Source: Daucus carota subsp. sativus (lineage: Eukaryota > Streptophyta > Magnoliopsida > Apiales > Apiaceae). Taken from it: a stretch of DNA of 64,000 nt. Numbering within the stretch: position 1 is the stretch's first letter; each line of letters begins with the position of its first letter. This document shows positions 11,479-24,843 of the stretch, one piece after another. The position numbers and the translations under genes were made by a program. The notes under the pieces are model-generated. The model did no database searches, was not told the origin of the DNA, and worked only from the letters and a program-made list of their open reading frames with translations. The stretch is from the NCBI RefSeq assembly GCF_001625215.2, contig NC_030384.2, positions 42,566,390 to 42,630,389 of the forward strand, read 5' to 3'.

Positions 11479-14400
11479 GTTCCCGGGACTAACATTCTCG
11501 TCGTCAAACATTTCTGGTGATAAGATCATTTCATCATCACTTAAAAATGTAGATCATCTCTTAAAACATGTAGAAATGACAGGCGTTCAATGATCGTATC
11601 TCCAAAAGCTGTTTCTGATTCTCAGAATTCTCAGACCTGTCTTGATCCTGAAGCTAGCCCAGTACGCTCGCTCTTTCTCTATATCTAATTGTATTCGTTG
11701 CTTCATTCATTCAATTTTTATGCTCTCTTGAAGTAAGCTAAGCATTGATTATTTAATTAGTATAGCAGTACTAAGTAGTACTTCAATTCGGGTTCTTAAA
11801 GCTAAATTAATGTACTTTTTATTTGTTACTTCTACTTCTTGTTCCTCGCCTTGAAATTACCGCATTCACATGAGTTGAATCGTTTTTTTTTTAATTATTA
11901 TTATAGGAGGGGTTTGAGTTGATTGATTATTTATGATGTTACAAAAATTGTGTTTGGTTTATATTTATACTTTCTGGCCAAAATGTGGGAGTGGATTGGT
12001 AAGAGGATTGGACATTGTTGCTTAATTGGTAGAAAAATTGGAGTTAAATATTTTGATAAAGACTTCCATGATCTTAGTTGGATTGATTATGTACTGTTTG
12101 GAGGGTTAAGCATGATACTTGGGGAATTTTTTGGAATGTGGAATTAGGTTAATGGCGCGATTTTGGAGCAGACTGGGTACTTGTAACTAAGTAGCCCAGA
12201 TTTCCGTTTTGATAGTAAGTGCCACTTACTGGTTTTGTTTGGATGAAACGCTGTTGATTACATGTGCATTGTAACATGTTGCATTTTCATGCTCAGTAAT
12301 GAGATTTGCAATATAAGTATTGAATAGGGATTCACATATAAGCATTCTTACAACATCTGGCTATATATGAGATTCTCTGCAGAGTGTCTTGGGAATTATT
12401 CTTGGAGGTGGAGATGGTACTCGTCTTTATCCTCTTTTAAAGAAGAGGGCAAAACCTGCGGTTCCTTTAGGAGCAAATTATAGGCTTATCGATATCCCTG
12501 TTAGCAATTGCTTGAACAGTAACATATCAAAGATTTATGTTCTTACACAATTCAATTCTGCATCTCTCAATCGCCACCTTTCACGGGCTTATGCAAGTAG
12601 CCTGAGTAGTTACAAGAATGAAGGACTTGTTGAAGTTCTTGCTGCTCAGCAGAGTCCGGAGAACCCAAACTGGTTCCAGGTATATATATGTCAAACCTGG
12701 CATCTCATATATCTGCTTCAGTTATGGTGAAATATTGACGCAGTACAACATTTTATTATACCTAAATGATTCCTAATACTGGATTTTGTTACTATTGTAA
12801 GAATTTAGCTTTAAACTGTTTCCCTAATATTTGCCACAGATAGCAGATAATAGCTTATATTGAGAGAAGATAATTAGAAAACCGTTATATAACACACTAT
12901 TAGTTTTACGTACCATATGGGACAAATAGAGAAAATTCCTGACTGAGAGCAAAGACCAGGAAAATTTACAGAGGTTCTGTTATATTTTATTACTTGTCAG
13001 AGCACTGTGTGTCCAGTTGCCTAAATCAGATCCAAATGGTACATACACATCCTGCACAGCCCTTCCCTTCATAAACTAAAACCCTAAAATGTCCAGCTTC
13101 GGGTCCATCATTTTTTCTGAAGTTGCAACACTATTACATCTTAAAATTAGTACAAGAAGTATTTTGCATAGGATATCCAGGGAAATTTACTGAGGTTCTG
13201 TTATATTTTGTGTTTGATGATGATTCCGAATGGGTAAAATAAGGTATATAGTTACAAAATGCAGCTCCAAACTTTTGTGTTGTGTTATTTGAGTAAGATT
13301 GTCATAGATAAAATCTATTGGAACAGTAGCTGAATTTGGAGATATTGGTTGATCCTGTCTTTTATGCTCAATTTATCAAGACATCAAAGTTGTATTTAGC
13401 AGTAATCAACCATTGGCTCATTGTAGTTACGTTCTTACAAATCCTTTTTTTGCAGAATTGCAAAATTCACCATTCAGTGGTCGGCCTTCGATCTTGCATC
13501 TCAGAAGGTGCAATTATTGAAGATACTCTGTTGATGGGAGCTGATTATTATGAGGTAATAGTTACATCTCCAGGAGCTGAATATACTTCTTCTTAAATAT
13601 AATAATTCCTTTTCAAATAGTACACAGATGTTGTGTTTGGTTAGAGAATGAAATTATATGGAATCAAATCATAGTTTTACCATATTATGAGTAAACATTT
13701 ATAATTTTCAGTTCTTCTATTCTATTCCTACAAAATGATCCGAAACTCAGAATTAGCAATTTGAGAAGGAATGCTCCACCCTACTGATTTTTTGCAAGCA
13801 GCTCATCTGAAAATTTTATGCTCCCCTATTTTTTAAGTCTTCTTTCCTACTTTCACTTTCTCCCCTTCAATTTTGTTCACAATTCATTCCATTCTCCTGA
13901 AGCAAAAGAAGGTAATGGGAGACTGTTAAAGGCTTGTAGATAACCTTGTCATATCTGGTTATAGTGTCCTTGGACAGTTAAGCCAAGTTTACCTATAAGC
14001 AATTGTGCGTAGAATGGAGACAGCAAAGGATTGTTGAAAACCTCATATGTGTGGTTATTATTTGCCAAGGGAGTTGAGCTAAAAATACCAACAGAAAGAC
14101 TTTAGCTGCGAAGGGTAGTGTCCCCATCGGTATTGGCAAGAACTCTCACATCAGAAGAGCAATTATTGACAAAAATGCTCGCATAGGGGATAATGTGAAG
14201 GTATGAGTTTCATGTGTTCACTTTTAAAAATAAACAGCTCTGCTCTGTATAATACCCGTATTAAAATTTTCTTTTTATCTAACAAAGAGAGCTCTGCTAT
14301 AAGTTTCGAAAATCAACAACATAATAACTTTCAAATGTGACATGATTACTACAATATTAGGAGAGCCTATCGTACACTGTACTATATCTGCACTGTCGTA

Positions 14401-15310
14401 TAAATCACCCATATGTTACCTCTACAGAAAAGAGTAGTACATTAACAGAATCAGGCTAAACTTACTACAAGAAACCATAGTTACGGTTCAAAGGTGATCG
14501 ATGACATTGTACTCGACTACTTGTGGACCTGAATTTTTGTATTGTATGTTGGTTGTTATAGAGCACTAGCCATCTTGCAATACCTGAACACTATTTTTCT
14601 CGTCCATCTTGGATAAGGAAATGTATTTAAAAAAACTATAAGTGTAGCACTGGATCACTTGGTAACTGGCAGCCTCCCTATAGTTTCACGTAAAGGAAAT
14701 CATTAATAGGATTCACTGCTGATCATTAGTGTAATGAAATATGTATCTTGGTTCTTGCAAGCCTGAGGAGCTACCCTTTAAATTGTCTCCCCTACTCTCT
14801 TTTGTAATTGGAAGATGGAAAACAAAAACTACATTACGTATAAGTGATGTGTTTTGTAATTGTTTGGTGTTTGTGTTTTGTAATTGTTTGGTGTTTGATG
14901 TTCTTGTATGTTCTGCACCATTTTTACGTATTCAAAAATTGAATATTTTCCCCTGAACTTTGTCATTTCAGATCATAAATAGCGACAATGTCCAAGAAGC
15001 AGCAAGAGAAACCGATGGTTACTTTATAAAGAGTTGAATTGTGACAATAATAAAAGATGCTTTGATCCCCTGTGGCACTGTAATCTAAAGGTCTTCTTCT
15101 TGATGTATCCATATTGGACCATATTCATCTCCAACTTGTCAAACTAAGAAGGGGAACCTTCCATTTAAAAAGTGAGCTCAATGTGTATCTCCCCCTCACT
15201 TTAGCAGCGGAAAACATGACTTAGAGAGATTTATGATGTAAAATGCAATTTGTAAGCCGGTTAATTTATTTCTGCTACCTGGGGTTTATATCGGATTTTT
15301 ATTAATATAC
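11479..15310 (+). pseudogene. duplicated, broken AGPase small-subunit gene
   Basis: Colinear with 1476-7216, introns included, so it arose by DNA duplication and not by retrotransposition. It starts inside exon 1 without the ATG and first part of the transit peptide, and exon 1 carries a small internal duplication (11540-11575). Exon 2 (12383-12679) is full length, but the nucleotide loop reads [10 protein letters not shown] (Ala to Asp, 12413-12415) and the following LTKKR reads LLKKR. A deletion of about 1.9 kb joins sequence equivalent to about 3194 with about 5090, removing exons 3-6. Exon 7 (13456-13554) remains; exon 8 (about 14084-14200) has lost its acceptor and first codons; exon 9 (from 14972) has a premature TGA at 15035-15037. 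Loss of the catalytic exons makes enzyme activity impossible; a non-coding role is untested. Confidence 0.93.
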
Positions 15311-16240
15311 TGAAAAGGAGCTTTGCAGGGGTTGTACAGAAGGACAGTAAACAAGACTTGTCTATCCGAAAATATTTCGGAAACATAGCATCTGTGGTTG
15401 TAAGATTCTGCAGGCTTGTAAAAGAAAGTCAAGAAGACCCTTCTATTGTATCTTTGTAAACAGATTCTTGATCTTGTCGGAACAAGTTTTTTTTCACTTT
15501 GTCACCTGTCAAATAAGGCCTGTTTTAACATGGTGATAAGCTTTTGCTTGACCGGAAAATTTTGAATTAAACTATTATTCAACTTTTTATATCAATTATA
15601 AAAAAGATCTTTTTTATTTTTTTGTTATAAATAATTTTTCTAAAATATTTATATCAAATTTTTCGTGTAATATTGATATTTAAAATTATTTTTAGCATAA
15701 ATTTTGGATAACATCATAAATAAACATGTTTATATGTTAATAATAGTATACTACATGCATAGAGAGTGTCATTAAAGTCTAAATATTTTATAATCATGCA
15801 TCTCGATCCGTCTTTAAAAATTAAAAATGGACTAATATTTAAATTTATCAAGATAATTGAAAGAAAAAAATTAAACAATAAATTAAATTCTATATACATC
15901 TTTATTTTATTTTGATTTTACCAAATATCACACTCTTACCTGACAAAAAAAAATCACACTCTTAAAAAATATAGAAAAGTTAAACCAAAAGAAAAATATA
16001 CTCCTAAAACGAAAGAAATCATCATCTCTCTCGATTGGGAAATATATATGAAAAACGTTTTTACTTCATTAAATCCAGTTTTGGATGAAAATCGATTATT
16101 TAATAGTCGGTTACACAAATCTTCCGCCTGCAGAAACAGTTTTATCATCTAGAAGCAACAAAATATTGTTCATGTTCTTGTTTCATTTTTACTCAAAAAA
16201 ACAAACGAGTTTGGTGCAGTAATAACTTGATTTCTTCGCT
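15311..16240. other. AT-rich spacer before the CAX gene
   Basis: Similarity to the AGPase locus stops at about 15310. The remainder is AT-rich without a recognisable gene. Confidence 0.5.
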
Positions 16241-16258
16241 CTTGCTTTTGCAAGTTAA

Positions 16259-16285
16259 ATCTCTCTCCCTCTCTCTCTCTCTCCG
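16259..16285. repeat. CT microsatellite in the probable CAX 5' leader
   Basis: A run of CTCTCTCCCTCTCTCTCTC lies about 430 bp before the first CAX coding exon. Pyrimidine tracts like this are common in plant 5' leaders and core promoters. Confidence 0.7.
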
Positions 16286-16700
16286 AGAGATCGGACAGTA
16301 AAGTAATCGCGTTGCCGCCTCTCCCAAGTAAGATTGATAATTACAAGTTCTAGTTCTGTTTCTGATTTCACTTCAATTAAAAAAAATCCTGATCTTGTTT
16401 TCTGGAGGTTATAAAGTTTGAATCTTTCCCCTTCTTTCTCAGCCATGTTCATGTAATTATGTTCTTTAATTTGTTTTTTTGATATAGTTAAATCATGTTC
16501 TATCCAAATTAAGGGTCTTAATCGTTTTTATTTTATAGAATTGAGCAATTAGTTGAAGCAATTATTGTGAGTTTGTTTGGGATTGTGAGTAATTTTGTTT
16601 CTTGAGCAGAGACTCGTGCACATGTTAGGAAATGTACTTTTGTATGCTTTTTGGAACTGGGCAACAACGTTAGTAGTGCTTTCAAACAATTTATTCAGAC

Positions 16701-19700
16701 ATGCCTGAAACTAACTCCCACATTCAAGTGAGTGCCTACTTTCTTCCCCTTCTTGCATTCTGCAAAACTAAAATTATAGTAAGTACTTGAGTAGTTATTA
16801 TGTAACATGAGTAAGGAAATAAGTCGAAAATTTGTGTTAATATATGTAGGTTATTAAATTGGACTACATTTTAATCATGATGTGCATCGGCAAAGTTATT
16901 TAGTTTAAAACTACTGTTTATCTGGTGATTGAAAGTTACTGACTTTCCACAGATGGGATCACTACAGCCTCGAAATGATAGCCTGATCAGCACTGTGCCA
17001 ACTGATAGAAAGATGCCTGCTTTGGATACAGCTCCCAACAGACCATCTGATTCTTCTATCGTAGAAAATTTCGTTTTGAGAAGTATAATGAATCGTATAT
17101 TCAGAAGTGTAAAAATCGTCTTGTTCTCCGACAAAATTAACTTGCTTATACCTTTTGGGCCTTTAGCGATAGTGGTTCAAAATTCGTCAAACCAACAAGT
17201 GAGTTGCAAAATGCTGTTCAACACTCTAAGATGTTTGTATAGATTATTTCTCTTATAAATACCTTACAATTTGATTTCAGGGTTGGGTCTTCATCCTGAG
17301 TTTATTAGGCATCATACCCTTGGCAGAGCGGCTGGGTTGGGCTACAGAGTAATTCCCTATGCTTGTCCTCTATAGCCACAAATATATAAAGATGGATTCA
17401 TGTAACATACTACAAGTTCTTATCTGTCTAAAACATATAAAATGTGAAGTTAATATTAATAAAAATGTAATCGACTAGTATTCTCAAGTTTTGATCTTAA
17501 AAATAACCATACCATCACTTTATGACTAAAATGTCCTTACGTAATTGAATTAACATATATTTTTTCACGATAAAGGTGATGAAAGCATGTTAGGTTTGAT
17601 GTTAAGTTCCTGATATTCTTTCTTATGTTACTGTATCGTTAAACTTATATATCATTTGCAGATACTTTTCCAATTACGAGCATGCTTGGGTAAACTTAAG
17701 TTTTTAGAATAAGGACTTATTTTCAGAAAAAAGGTACCTATTTACCTACTTTTTTCTAGAAATATGTACTTAATGGTGTTTAACATTACTTATTTCATAA
17801 AAATATTTTCTTATTTACGAAGAAAAGTACATTTTGACTATTTTTTCTAGAAATAAGTACTTATTTCTGAAAGATAAGGTAAACCAAACGGGACTTACAT
17901 ATGCATTCTGAAGAATGCAGAAGGCACTCAGTTTTTTTAAGTTCTGTGATTGGAAAATAAATATGCAAAAAAAAAACAAAAAACTTGCAGGTCTTTTTGG
18001 TGATATTTGGTAATGTAAATAAAGTGCTGATGAACCAGGAAAATACGTTGACTTGCATGTTGAAATTACGTAGCTTAAACATGTTTAGCGGGAGGCTTTT
18101 TCTTTTTGTGGAGTAGACAAGTTTACAACTTAAATTTGCTTCTTTCTAATGCAGGCAACTGGCTTGTTACACAGGAGATACAGGTTTCACATTCTAAATT
18201 ATGTAGTTTTTGAAGGCTTACTCATTGATTTTTTCTAAAAAAATTCAAGAACGTAATGTTTTGTATGTCAAGATATTTGATGCTAGATTTGTGCTTCTTT
18301 GTTCGCATTTATTTGTTTGTTTTGTATAATGGCTTAGTGCAAGTGCGGCTGCCTTCAAATTATAATTATAATTTTATTATCGTCGTCATTATTATTATTA
18401 TTTTTTTTTTTATTACTATTATTACTACTATTATTTTTCTATCCAATTACACCCTCCAGATGTTTTAAATTTGGCACAGAAGGCTTGGCACGCATTTTTA
18501 TGCTCCTACGAAGTATAGTTGCCTAAATTATTTAAATTTTTTTCTTCTGAATAAAAATTTAATGTTTAACATTTTATTCAGAAAATAAAATTTCAAAAAT
18601 AAGTCACGAAACTATAATTTATATACACCTTAAAATTTGTGTCAAGTAGTGAAAGAAACTGTGAAGAAATTAGTGGGACGGAGGGAGTAATACTTATAAT
18701 GACTAGACTGAAACTATTACCTGAATGCGTTGTGCTTCTCAAATTATCTTTTGAAAAGCAAAAATATGTTGATTGGCTGGCTCACTGTTAGTCATGGTTG
18801 ATCTACTTTTAATAATGAAGTGCAGGTGTCTTTACTCTTTGCTTGATTTCAGATCTATAAGGTTACTATACATGCTCTGCGTGTTGTTCCTTAGCTTTTT
18901 GGCACTACAGGGCCTAGGTTCTATTATTATCATTATTATTATTTTGCTAAATTAGGTTCTATTATCTTAGCTTGCTGTGAAATTTCCTGACCCTATTTCA
19001 TTTCAACCTGGAACAAAGCCTCATAATAGTCATGAATTATGTTTCACAGTTTTACTGGTGCAGTTACTTTACAGACAACAATTTATAAGTTATATGAATT
19101 GTTATCATCATAGATGTAATAGATAATGTCTCGAATTATAACTTTTTATGGTGACCCTTTCATCTCATCCGGTTGCGAAATTGCAGTTGGGGGTCTTCTA
19201 AATGCTACTTTCGGGAATGCAACAGAATTGATTATTTCCATGTATGCAATGAAAAATGGCATGCTACGTGTTATTCAGCAGTCATTACTGGGCTCAATTC
19301 TCTCCAACATGTTGCTCGTGCTTGGGTGTGCATTTTTCAGTGGTGGAATTGTTCATCATAATAAGGAACAAGTGTTTAATAAGGTGGGTCAAATATATTC
19401 CCTGGCTTGGTGCCCTTAAATCAAATACCTTTGCACCAATTATATGATAAATAAGATATTGTGTCGACATTATTGTCTGTGCATAACTTGATAGATTTAG
19501 TTCCTGATTTGATGGCAGGGAACTGCTTTGGTGAATTCGGGGTTACTCATGATGGCAGTAATGGGACTTCTGTTCCCAGCAGTTCTCCACTTTACACACA
19601 CAGAGTTGCATGCTGGAAAGTCTGAATTAGCTCTTTCAAGGTTTAGCAGCTGTGTCATGCTGATAGCATATGGCGCTTATCTTTATTTCCAGCTTACCAG

Positions 19701-22700
19701 CCAGAATAATATGTATTCTCCTATCAATGAGGTCAATTACAAATTTTCTGTTTCTCTTTAGAAAGACTTGTTCAACACATCTGTTACTCAACCTATTTTC
19801 TAGACATGTGTTATAACTCAGAGTTTTGTTCTGGTGTCACATCTTAACCCTCTAAGTTCATTTGTCCATTTGGTCATCAAACCTTAAATCATCTCATAAA
19901 TGTAGCACATTGTTCTCATCTTCTATGACGTTTCGGTTGCTTCCCCTCAGATATATGAGATGCTGTCTTGAATTTTACTCGCTGTTGTTTTCTTTTCACA
20001 TAAATTATCCCTTTGCCAAAGCATATAGTTAGATTGTTCATAAATTATTAGTCTCTCAAACACCTTCTTTCAGATTCTTGCTCATAAAACTTAAAATGTG
20101 TATATTTCTTTCTTCTCGTTTCGATCTTGGGTCCAGAGTCCTGAAAACGACGTCTCCTGAATTTCCTGGATATGGATTAAAAATGTGTTATAATTATACA
20201 TGCTAAGAACCTATTTAAATACACACACATACATATTTAAATATGTATCTGTATGTATAGGTGGGAAAAGCATGGCTAAGGTTACAAAACAAATGCTATT
20301 GTTTATTTCCACCCCTGTGTGTTCTCCGTACTATATCTCCTGGCCATTGTGCATTGTTTTTGTTCGACTGACAAATTGTTTAAAACCAGGAAGATGGTAA
20401 CCAAGACGGCAACTTAGTTGACGAAGAAGCTCCTCGGATTTCAAGATGGGAATCAATAGTATGGCTCTTTGTTTTGACTGTTTGGATATCGGCACTCTCA
20501 GAGTACCTAGTTAATGCTATAGAGGTATTTGTCTCTTACTTTCCCAGTCCTTTTTAATTTTAAAATCATACGTTTGTCATGACTATCAGTCTATCACATA
20601 ATGAATTTCTGGAAAGGTTGAAACCAAATTTTTTATGAAAAGTTTAATATATTAAATCAAATCTTGATAAATACTTTCACTCATGATGTACTCCCTCCTT
20701 CCCATTTTAATAGTCTTCTTTGCAAATTTCACACATATTAAGAAATATTAATGTTATGTCTTATTGATTAATATCATTATTAAATTGCATTAATTACACA
20801 TGAATATAACCAAATTTCATAGTTATTTGCTTAACAAAATATGGAAGTTGTGTGAGTTAATGATAGTCAATGTTGAAAATTGTATAAAACTGCATTGAAC
20901 AAATAAGAGGACAAATATTATGGGACATTTTATTTTGACAGACAAGACTATTAAAATGGGAAGGACATCACTTGGCAAACAAAAATACACATCACATTCA
21001 TCTGGTTACAGTTATACAGATATAATTTAAAAATGAAGTATCATAGGAATCTATAACCAAGTTTGGCTATGGTGTACGTGTGTGTGTACATTGTACATAT
21101 GTGCTAATATGCTATATATAATATGGTTATAAGTTTACATTTTTAACGCGCACGCACACAAGTACCTGTGTGTATACAAATAGATAGAGAGTTGTTTCCC
21201 TGTACACTAACCCAGAAGGAGATCTAAGATGGTACAAGTAATTTAATAGCCTTTTATTAATTCGTCTTGTTATAGCATAATTAATTGTATAATTCAATTT
21301 GATTGTTATTGGACCCTAATACTACATGTTGTGTAATACTGTCTCCAGGAAAGTACCTTTTAATGGTTCCTCTTGCATATTTCCAATTCTAATTTCTTTG
21401 TCATGGAATTGTAATTCATGTTGCAGTTATTGTTAGTTAATTCGCTTTTACTTTCAGGGGGCATCTGTTTCTCTAAACATGCCGATTGCATTTATAAGTG
21501 TAATTTTACTTCCAATTGTTGGGAATGCTGCAGAACATGCAGGTGCCATTATGTTTGCCATGAAAGACAAGCTTGTGAGCATTTATCCTTCTTGTTTGTC
21601 ACAAGTTAATTCTGTACACATACCAGTAACATTTAATATATATGTGGTGTCTGTGCAGGATCTATCTCTGGGGGTGGCGATAGGTTCATCAACACAGATT
21701 GCCATGTTTGGGGTAGTTTTAGAGTGTCTTGTTCACAACTATTTTTATGTTTTAAATGCACACGCACATATATTCGGGGTTCAACTCTGTAGTATATATT
21801 ATTATCTTGCATATAAGGTTGCACTACATTTTGTAATGCAGATTCCCTTTTGCGTGGTTGTTGGGTGGATTCTAGGGTACCCGGTGGATCTGAATTTTCA
21901 ACTTTTTGAGACGGCTACTCTTTTCATGTCTGTTATAGTTGTAGCTTTCATGCTGCAGGTTAGTCTATTATCTAAACATGCCGCAAGACATGGAGGGTCC
22001 ATGCCCTGCTTGTCTATTGCACCCCACATTCTGCTATGCAAAATAGTAAACGACAGTTGCTTGAAAAATAATTTAAGAAAAAAAACATTTTCAATATTTA
22101 TTGATAAAGAACAAGGGAAGTCATAGATCGCACTTGTTCAGCTGTCTTTATATATTGAATTCTTTTCAGCATATGATTGTTGAAAAGAGTTGAGTTTGAA
22201 GTTGGCTGTTTGAGAAATATTAAGCTTTTGGTTATAGATGGATTGAAATTTGGCAAGATTTTTTGCTACTACTGCTATTGAACTTTTAACTTGTATAATC
22301 GTTTCACTTTTTCTTCAAATATGACCGAGTATCATTGTATAGTCAGGTTTGTGTGTGTGTGTGTGTGTGTGTATTTATATATTTATATATGATTTTATCT
22401 TTCTTTGAATCTGATAAGAGTATTGATGTGTAGGAGGGAACTTCAAATTACTTGAAAGGACTGATGCTCCTCCTTTGCTATTTGATAGTTGCTGCAAGTT
22501 TCTTTGTACATAAAGATCCTAAATCTGTAGGTGAGTTTTTACAGTGTTCGATTGTTTATAGAGGTCAGATCATGCTGGGTTTGACAAAGTAATTCTAGTA
22601 TTGAGTTGGCGTTGAATTTCAAATCATAACTACCTAATAATATTTAGAAACAAAGTGTGTTGCTCCATTCCAATTCAAAAGCTTGAGACTGAGCTGCAAA

Positions 22701-22833
22701 TATTGTTTAATGATCTTCAAATTTGTTTTTTCATCTGCATTATATGTTTCCAGTTGAATTTTGTCTTTGCAAGCATCCTTATTGTGATGAAATTGTGCCT
22801 ATTAACAATGGTTTTGCAGAGGACAGCCCCTAG
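16701..22833 (+). CDS. CAX: vacuolar cation/proton exchanger (CAX family)
   Basis: Antiporter that loads Ca2+ (or Mn2+) into the vacuole using the proton gradient. Twelve exons with consistent phases: 16701-16727, 16953-17198, 17281-17348, 18155-18183, 19187-19383, 19519-19731, 20390-20524, 21458-21574, 21659-21712, 21842-21958, 22434-22530, 22820-22833; together 437 aa, near the family's usual ~450. The N-terminal ~60 residues are hydrophilic, where CAX proteins carry an autoinhibitory region. [18 protein letters not shown] is the first alpha repeat and [20 protein letters not shown] the second; they line the ion path. An acidic stretch ([13 protein letters not shown]) sits between the two halves, as expected. 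Exon 9/10 gives QIAMFGIPFCVV, Gly where relatives I recall have Val or Ile; a shifted donor could alter this. The 3' part is duplicated at 233-510. Confidence 0.93.
17686..17896. mobile_element. possible fold-back element in a CAX intron
   Basis: GGTAAACTTAAG near 17691 and AAGGTAAACCAAACGGGACTT near 17877 form imperfect inverted ends, with AAATAAGTACTTATTTCT-type words between. This looks like a decayed terminal-inverted-repeat MITE in intron 3; no target duplication was resolved. Confidence 0.35.
18540..18697. mobile_element. truncated Stowaway-like MITE in a CAX intron
   Basis: The right terminus GTGGGACGGAGGGAG followed by TA (about 18680-18697) is intact and the interior resembles the element at 57764-57996. 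The left terminus is missing. Confidence 0.5.
20691..20970. mobile_element. Stowaway-like MITE in a CAX intron
   Basis: Starts CTCCCTCCTTCCCATTTTAA after TA. The inverted partner TTAAAATGGGAAGG is near the right end, and its outermost bases have decayed. Lies in the intron between exons 7 and 8. Confidence 0.7.
22350..22373. repeat. TG microsatellite in a CAX intron
   Basis: About eleven TG units, followed by TATTTATATATTTATATATG, upstream of exon 11. Confidence 0.85.
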
Positions 22834-23700
22834 AAAAGAGCATTCATCGATACGTTACAAAATCATGCCATTGGTTTTTGCTGATCATGATGGGCTCCCA
22901 GTGTGAAGGGTTCCAGGGGAACAATGAACTGTAATTCTGATTGAGGGCATGAAAAAGGTGACTCGGTTAGGAGCTAAAGGTTCATACTATTAAAGCTTCT
23001 GAAGATCCGGTGTCTCATTGTATAGTTTCTTGAAAGTAGCATATCAGTTAAACTTGAATGATAGCAGAGATACTGCAGACTGCCTGTGATGAGCAACCTT
23101 AGAAAGGAGTCTCCTCACAGGTTGTAGTTTTCATTATAGAGAGTGTAAGCATGAAAAGTCAATATAGTGTTATGAAATTCTGCCACTGATTGTCATTTTC
23201 ATGAAGTGATCAATTACTTTATCAAGTGGCTTTACTTGAGCTGGATTGCATAGCGTCTTATGTTTGCCAAAGTTATCTTTTCTATTATCTGGGAATAGTC
23301 AACTAACTTGCAGGTATATAGTGTAGGTTCAGTCTGACATGTTCTTAAAATTTTTGGAATTTATATGATAACTGATCCCCATTTTGTAATTTCATTACAT
23401 TCGTAGATGTTGCGGTAACTTGGTTCAGACTATCATATAGTTAGAATATGTGAGATTATGTACTCTTGGTTACTGCTATTTCTATTCTCATCTTTGTCTT
23501 TTAGTCGTCATGTCAACTTGACATATTTCCTCTGAAGTTTGTATAGGTGGTAACATGGCTATTAGACTTTAGCTTTTAACAAGTTTCTTAAGCTGCTGAG
23601 TTGATGCTTTGTGTGCTTCACTAACGTTGGAATATATATATGCAAGTCTAAAGCGTGTCAGGTTGATAATTTAGTACCTGTAATATCTAACCATTTTTTT
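22834..23700. other. CAX 3' UTR and spacer
   Basis: The first ~180 bp parallels the flank of the left-edge CAX copy and is probably 3' UTR. The rest shows no gene. Confidence 0.5.
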
Positions 23701-23829
23701 TCTTATTTCTCATCTCTACAAGTAATGTTTACTACTATAAGCATACCTGTGGTTACGCCAAGAAACAGGTAAGTTTACATGTTTTACCTGGTGACGCCGA
23801 TGCAGCAATTGGTGCTATGCATGCCCTTA

Positions 23830-24110
23830 AGGGTTGATCATTTCCATGATCATATTTGGTCATGGAGACTCGGGGCTGGTGATAGTCCTTGGCATTGTCG
23901 TCCATATCATCATATTTTGTTATGGAGACTTGGGTTTTTATGTTATCATAGTCCATTTTCATGATCATATTTGGTTGGAGGATCGGGTGTTGGTGGTGAT
24001 TTTTTATCATTATAGTCTATTTTTCATGATCATATTTAGTTGTGGAGACTAACCTTAGTCCATTTTCATAATCATATCTTGTTGCAAAGATGTTGGTGGT
24101 AGTCAATGTG
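23830..24110 (+). pseudogene. decayed, internally repeated relative of the His/Ala-tail membrane protein
   Basis: Positions 23836-23876 encode IISMIIFGHGDSG in one frame, matching IISMIIFGCGDSG of the gene at 24844. The same motif (CATGATCATATTTGGT plus TGGAGACT-type words) then recurs about four more times to about 24090 at irregular spacing of 50-80 bp, with shifted frames. The His/Ala tail is absent. I read it as a duplicated first segment of the downstream gene that later expanded and decayed. The short open frame at 23834-24052 is unlikely to be translated. Confidence 0.45.
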
Positions 24111-24679
24111 ATCATCATAGTTTTCTCATCATCACTAACACCATTATTATGATGGATGAGGTTTGTTGAAGTGTTAGTACATAATACATTGACACGTTTG
24201 TATGTTGATAATGAATTATCGTCGAACTCGTTATTGACTCATCCCCGATTTTTGGGTTATATCGAAAAAAATTCAAAATCACTGAGTTCGGGTATGCAAA
24301 TTTTTTTATTTAATTTTATCATCAATAACAAATTGGATATTTATCGCTTTTCTTAATGAATGATGTGTCAACATATACTCATTGAAGGAATTTGGGTTCC
24401 AACCATTAATAAATGTACTGTTCTAATTAGATTGAAAAAATATCTTTTACATTACGTACGATAATGACAAACCGAGTCTCACTACCTAGCCGACAGGTAT
24501 TAAATGGTCCAATTTCAATCCCAATATCCCATCCAGCGACCCCCGGCTCTCAATAGAACCAATCAATAGCCTCTGAAATCCGCAGAGCTTCATTCAAACA
24601 CGCATTTATGTTATCTACACGTGGTGCATAAGGTTTAAGTCTATGTCAAGACTACCGCGACTTGACGACTTTTTATTAG

Positions 24680-24687
24680 TATAAAAC
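24680..24687 (+). promoter_or_regulatory. possible TATA box of the His/Ala-tail gene
   Basis: TATAAAAC lies about 160 bp before the ATG at 24844, a normal distance for a plant leader of ~130 bp. Supported by motif and position only. Confidence 0.4.
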
Positions 24688-24843
24688 AATTTATCTAGCC
24701 GCGTGCTTTGCTAACCTTGTACATATATACTGTCATCCTCATCTTGTTTCCTTAGCTCTCATATTTGAGGTCTGTGTTTACAGTTTAGTCCCAGTTTCAA
24801 AACTCCACGCAAGTATATAAGAAATTGAATATCTTATCTGGGT

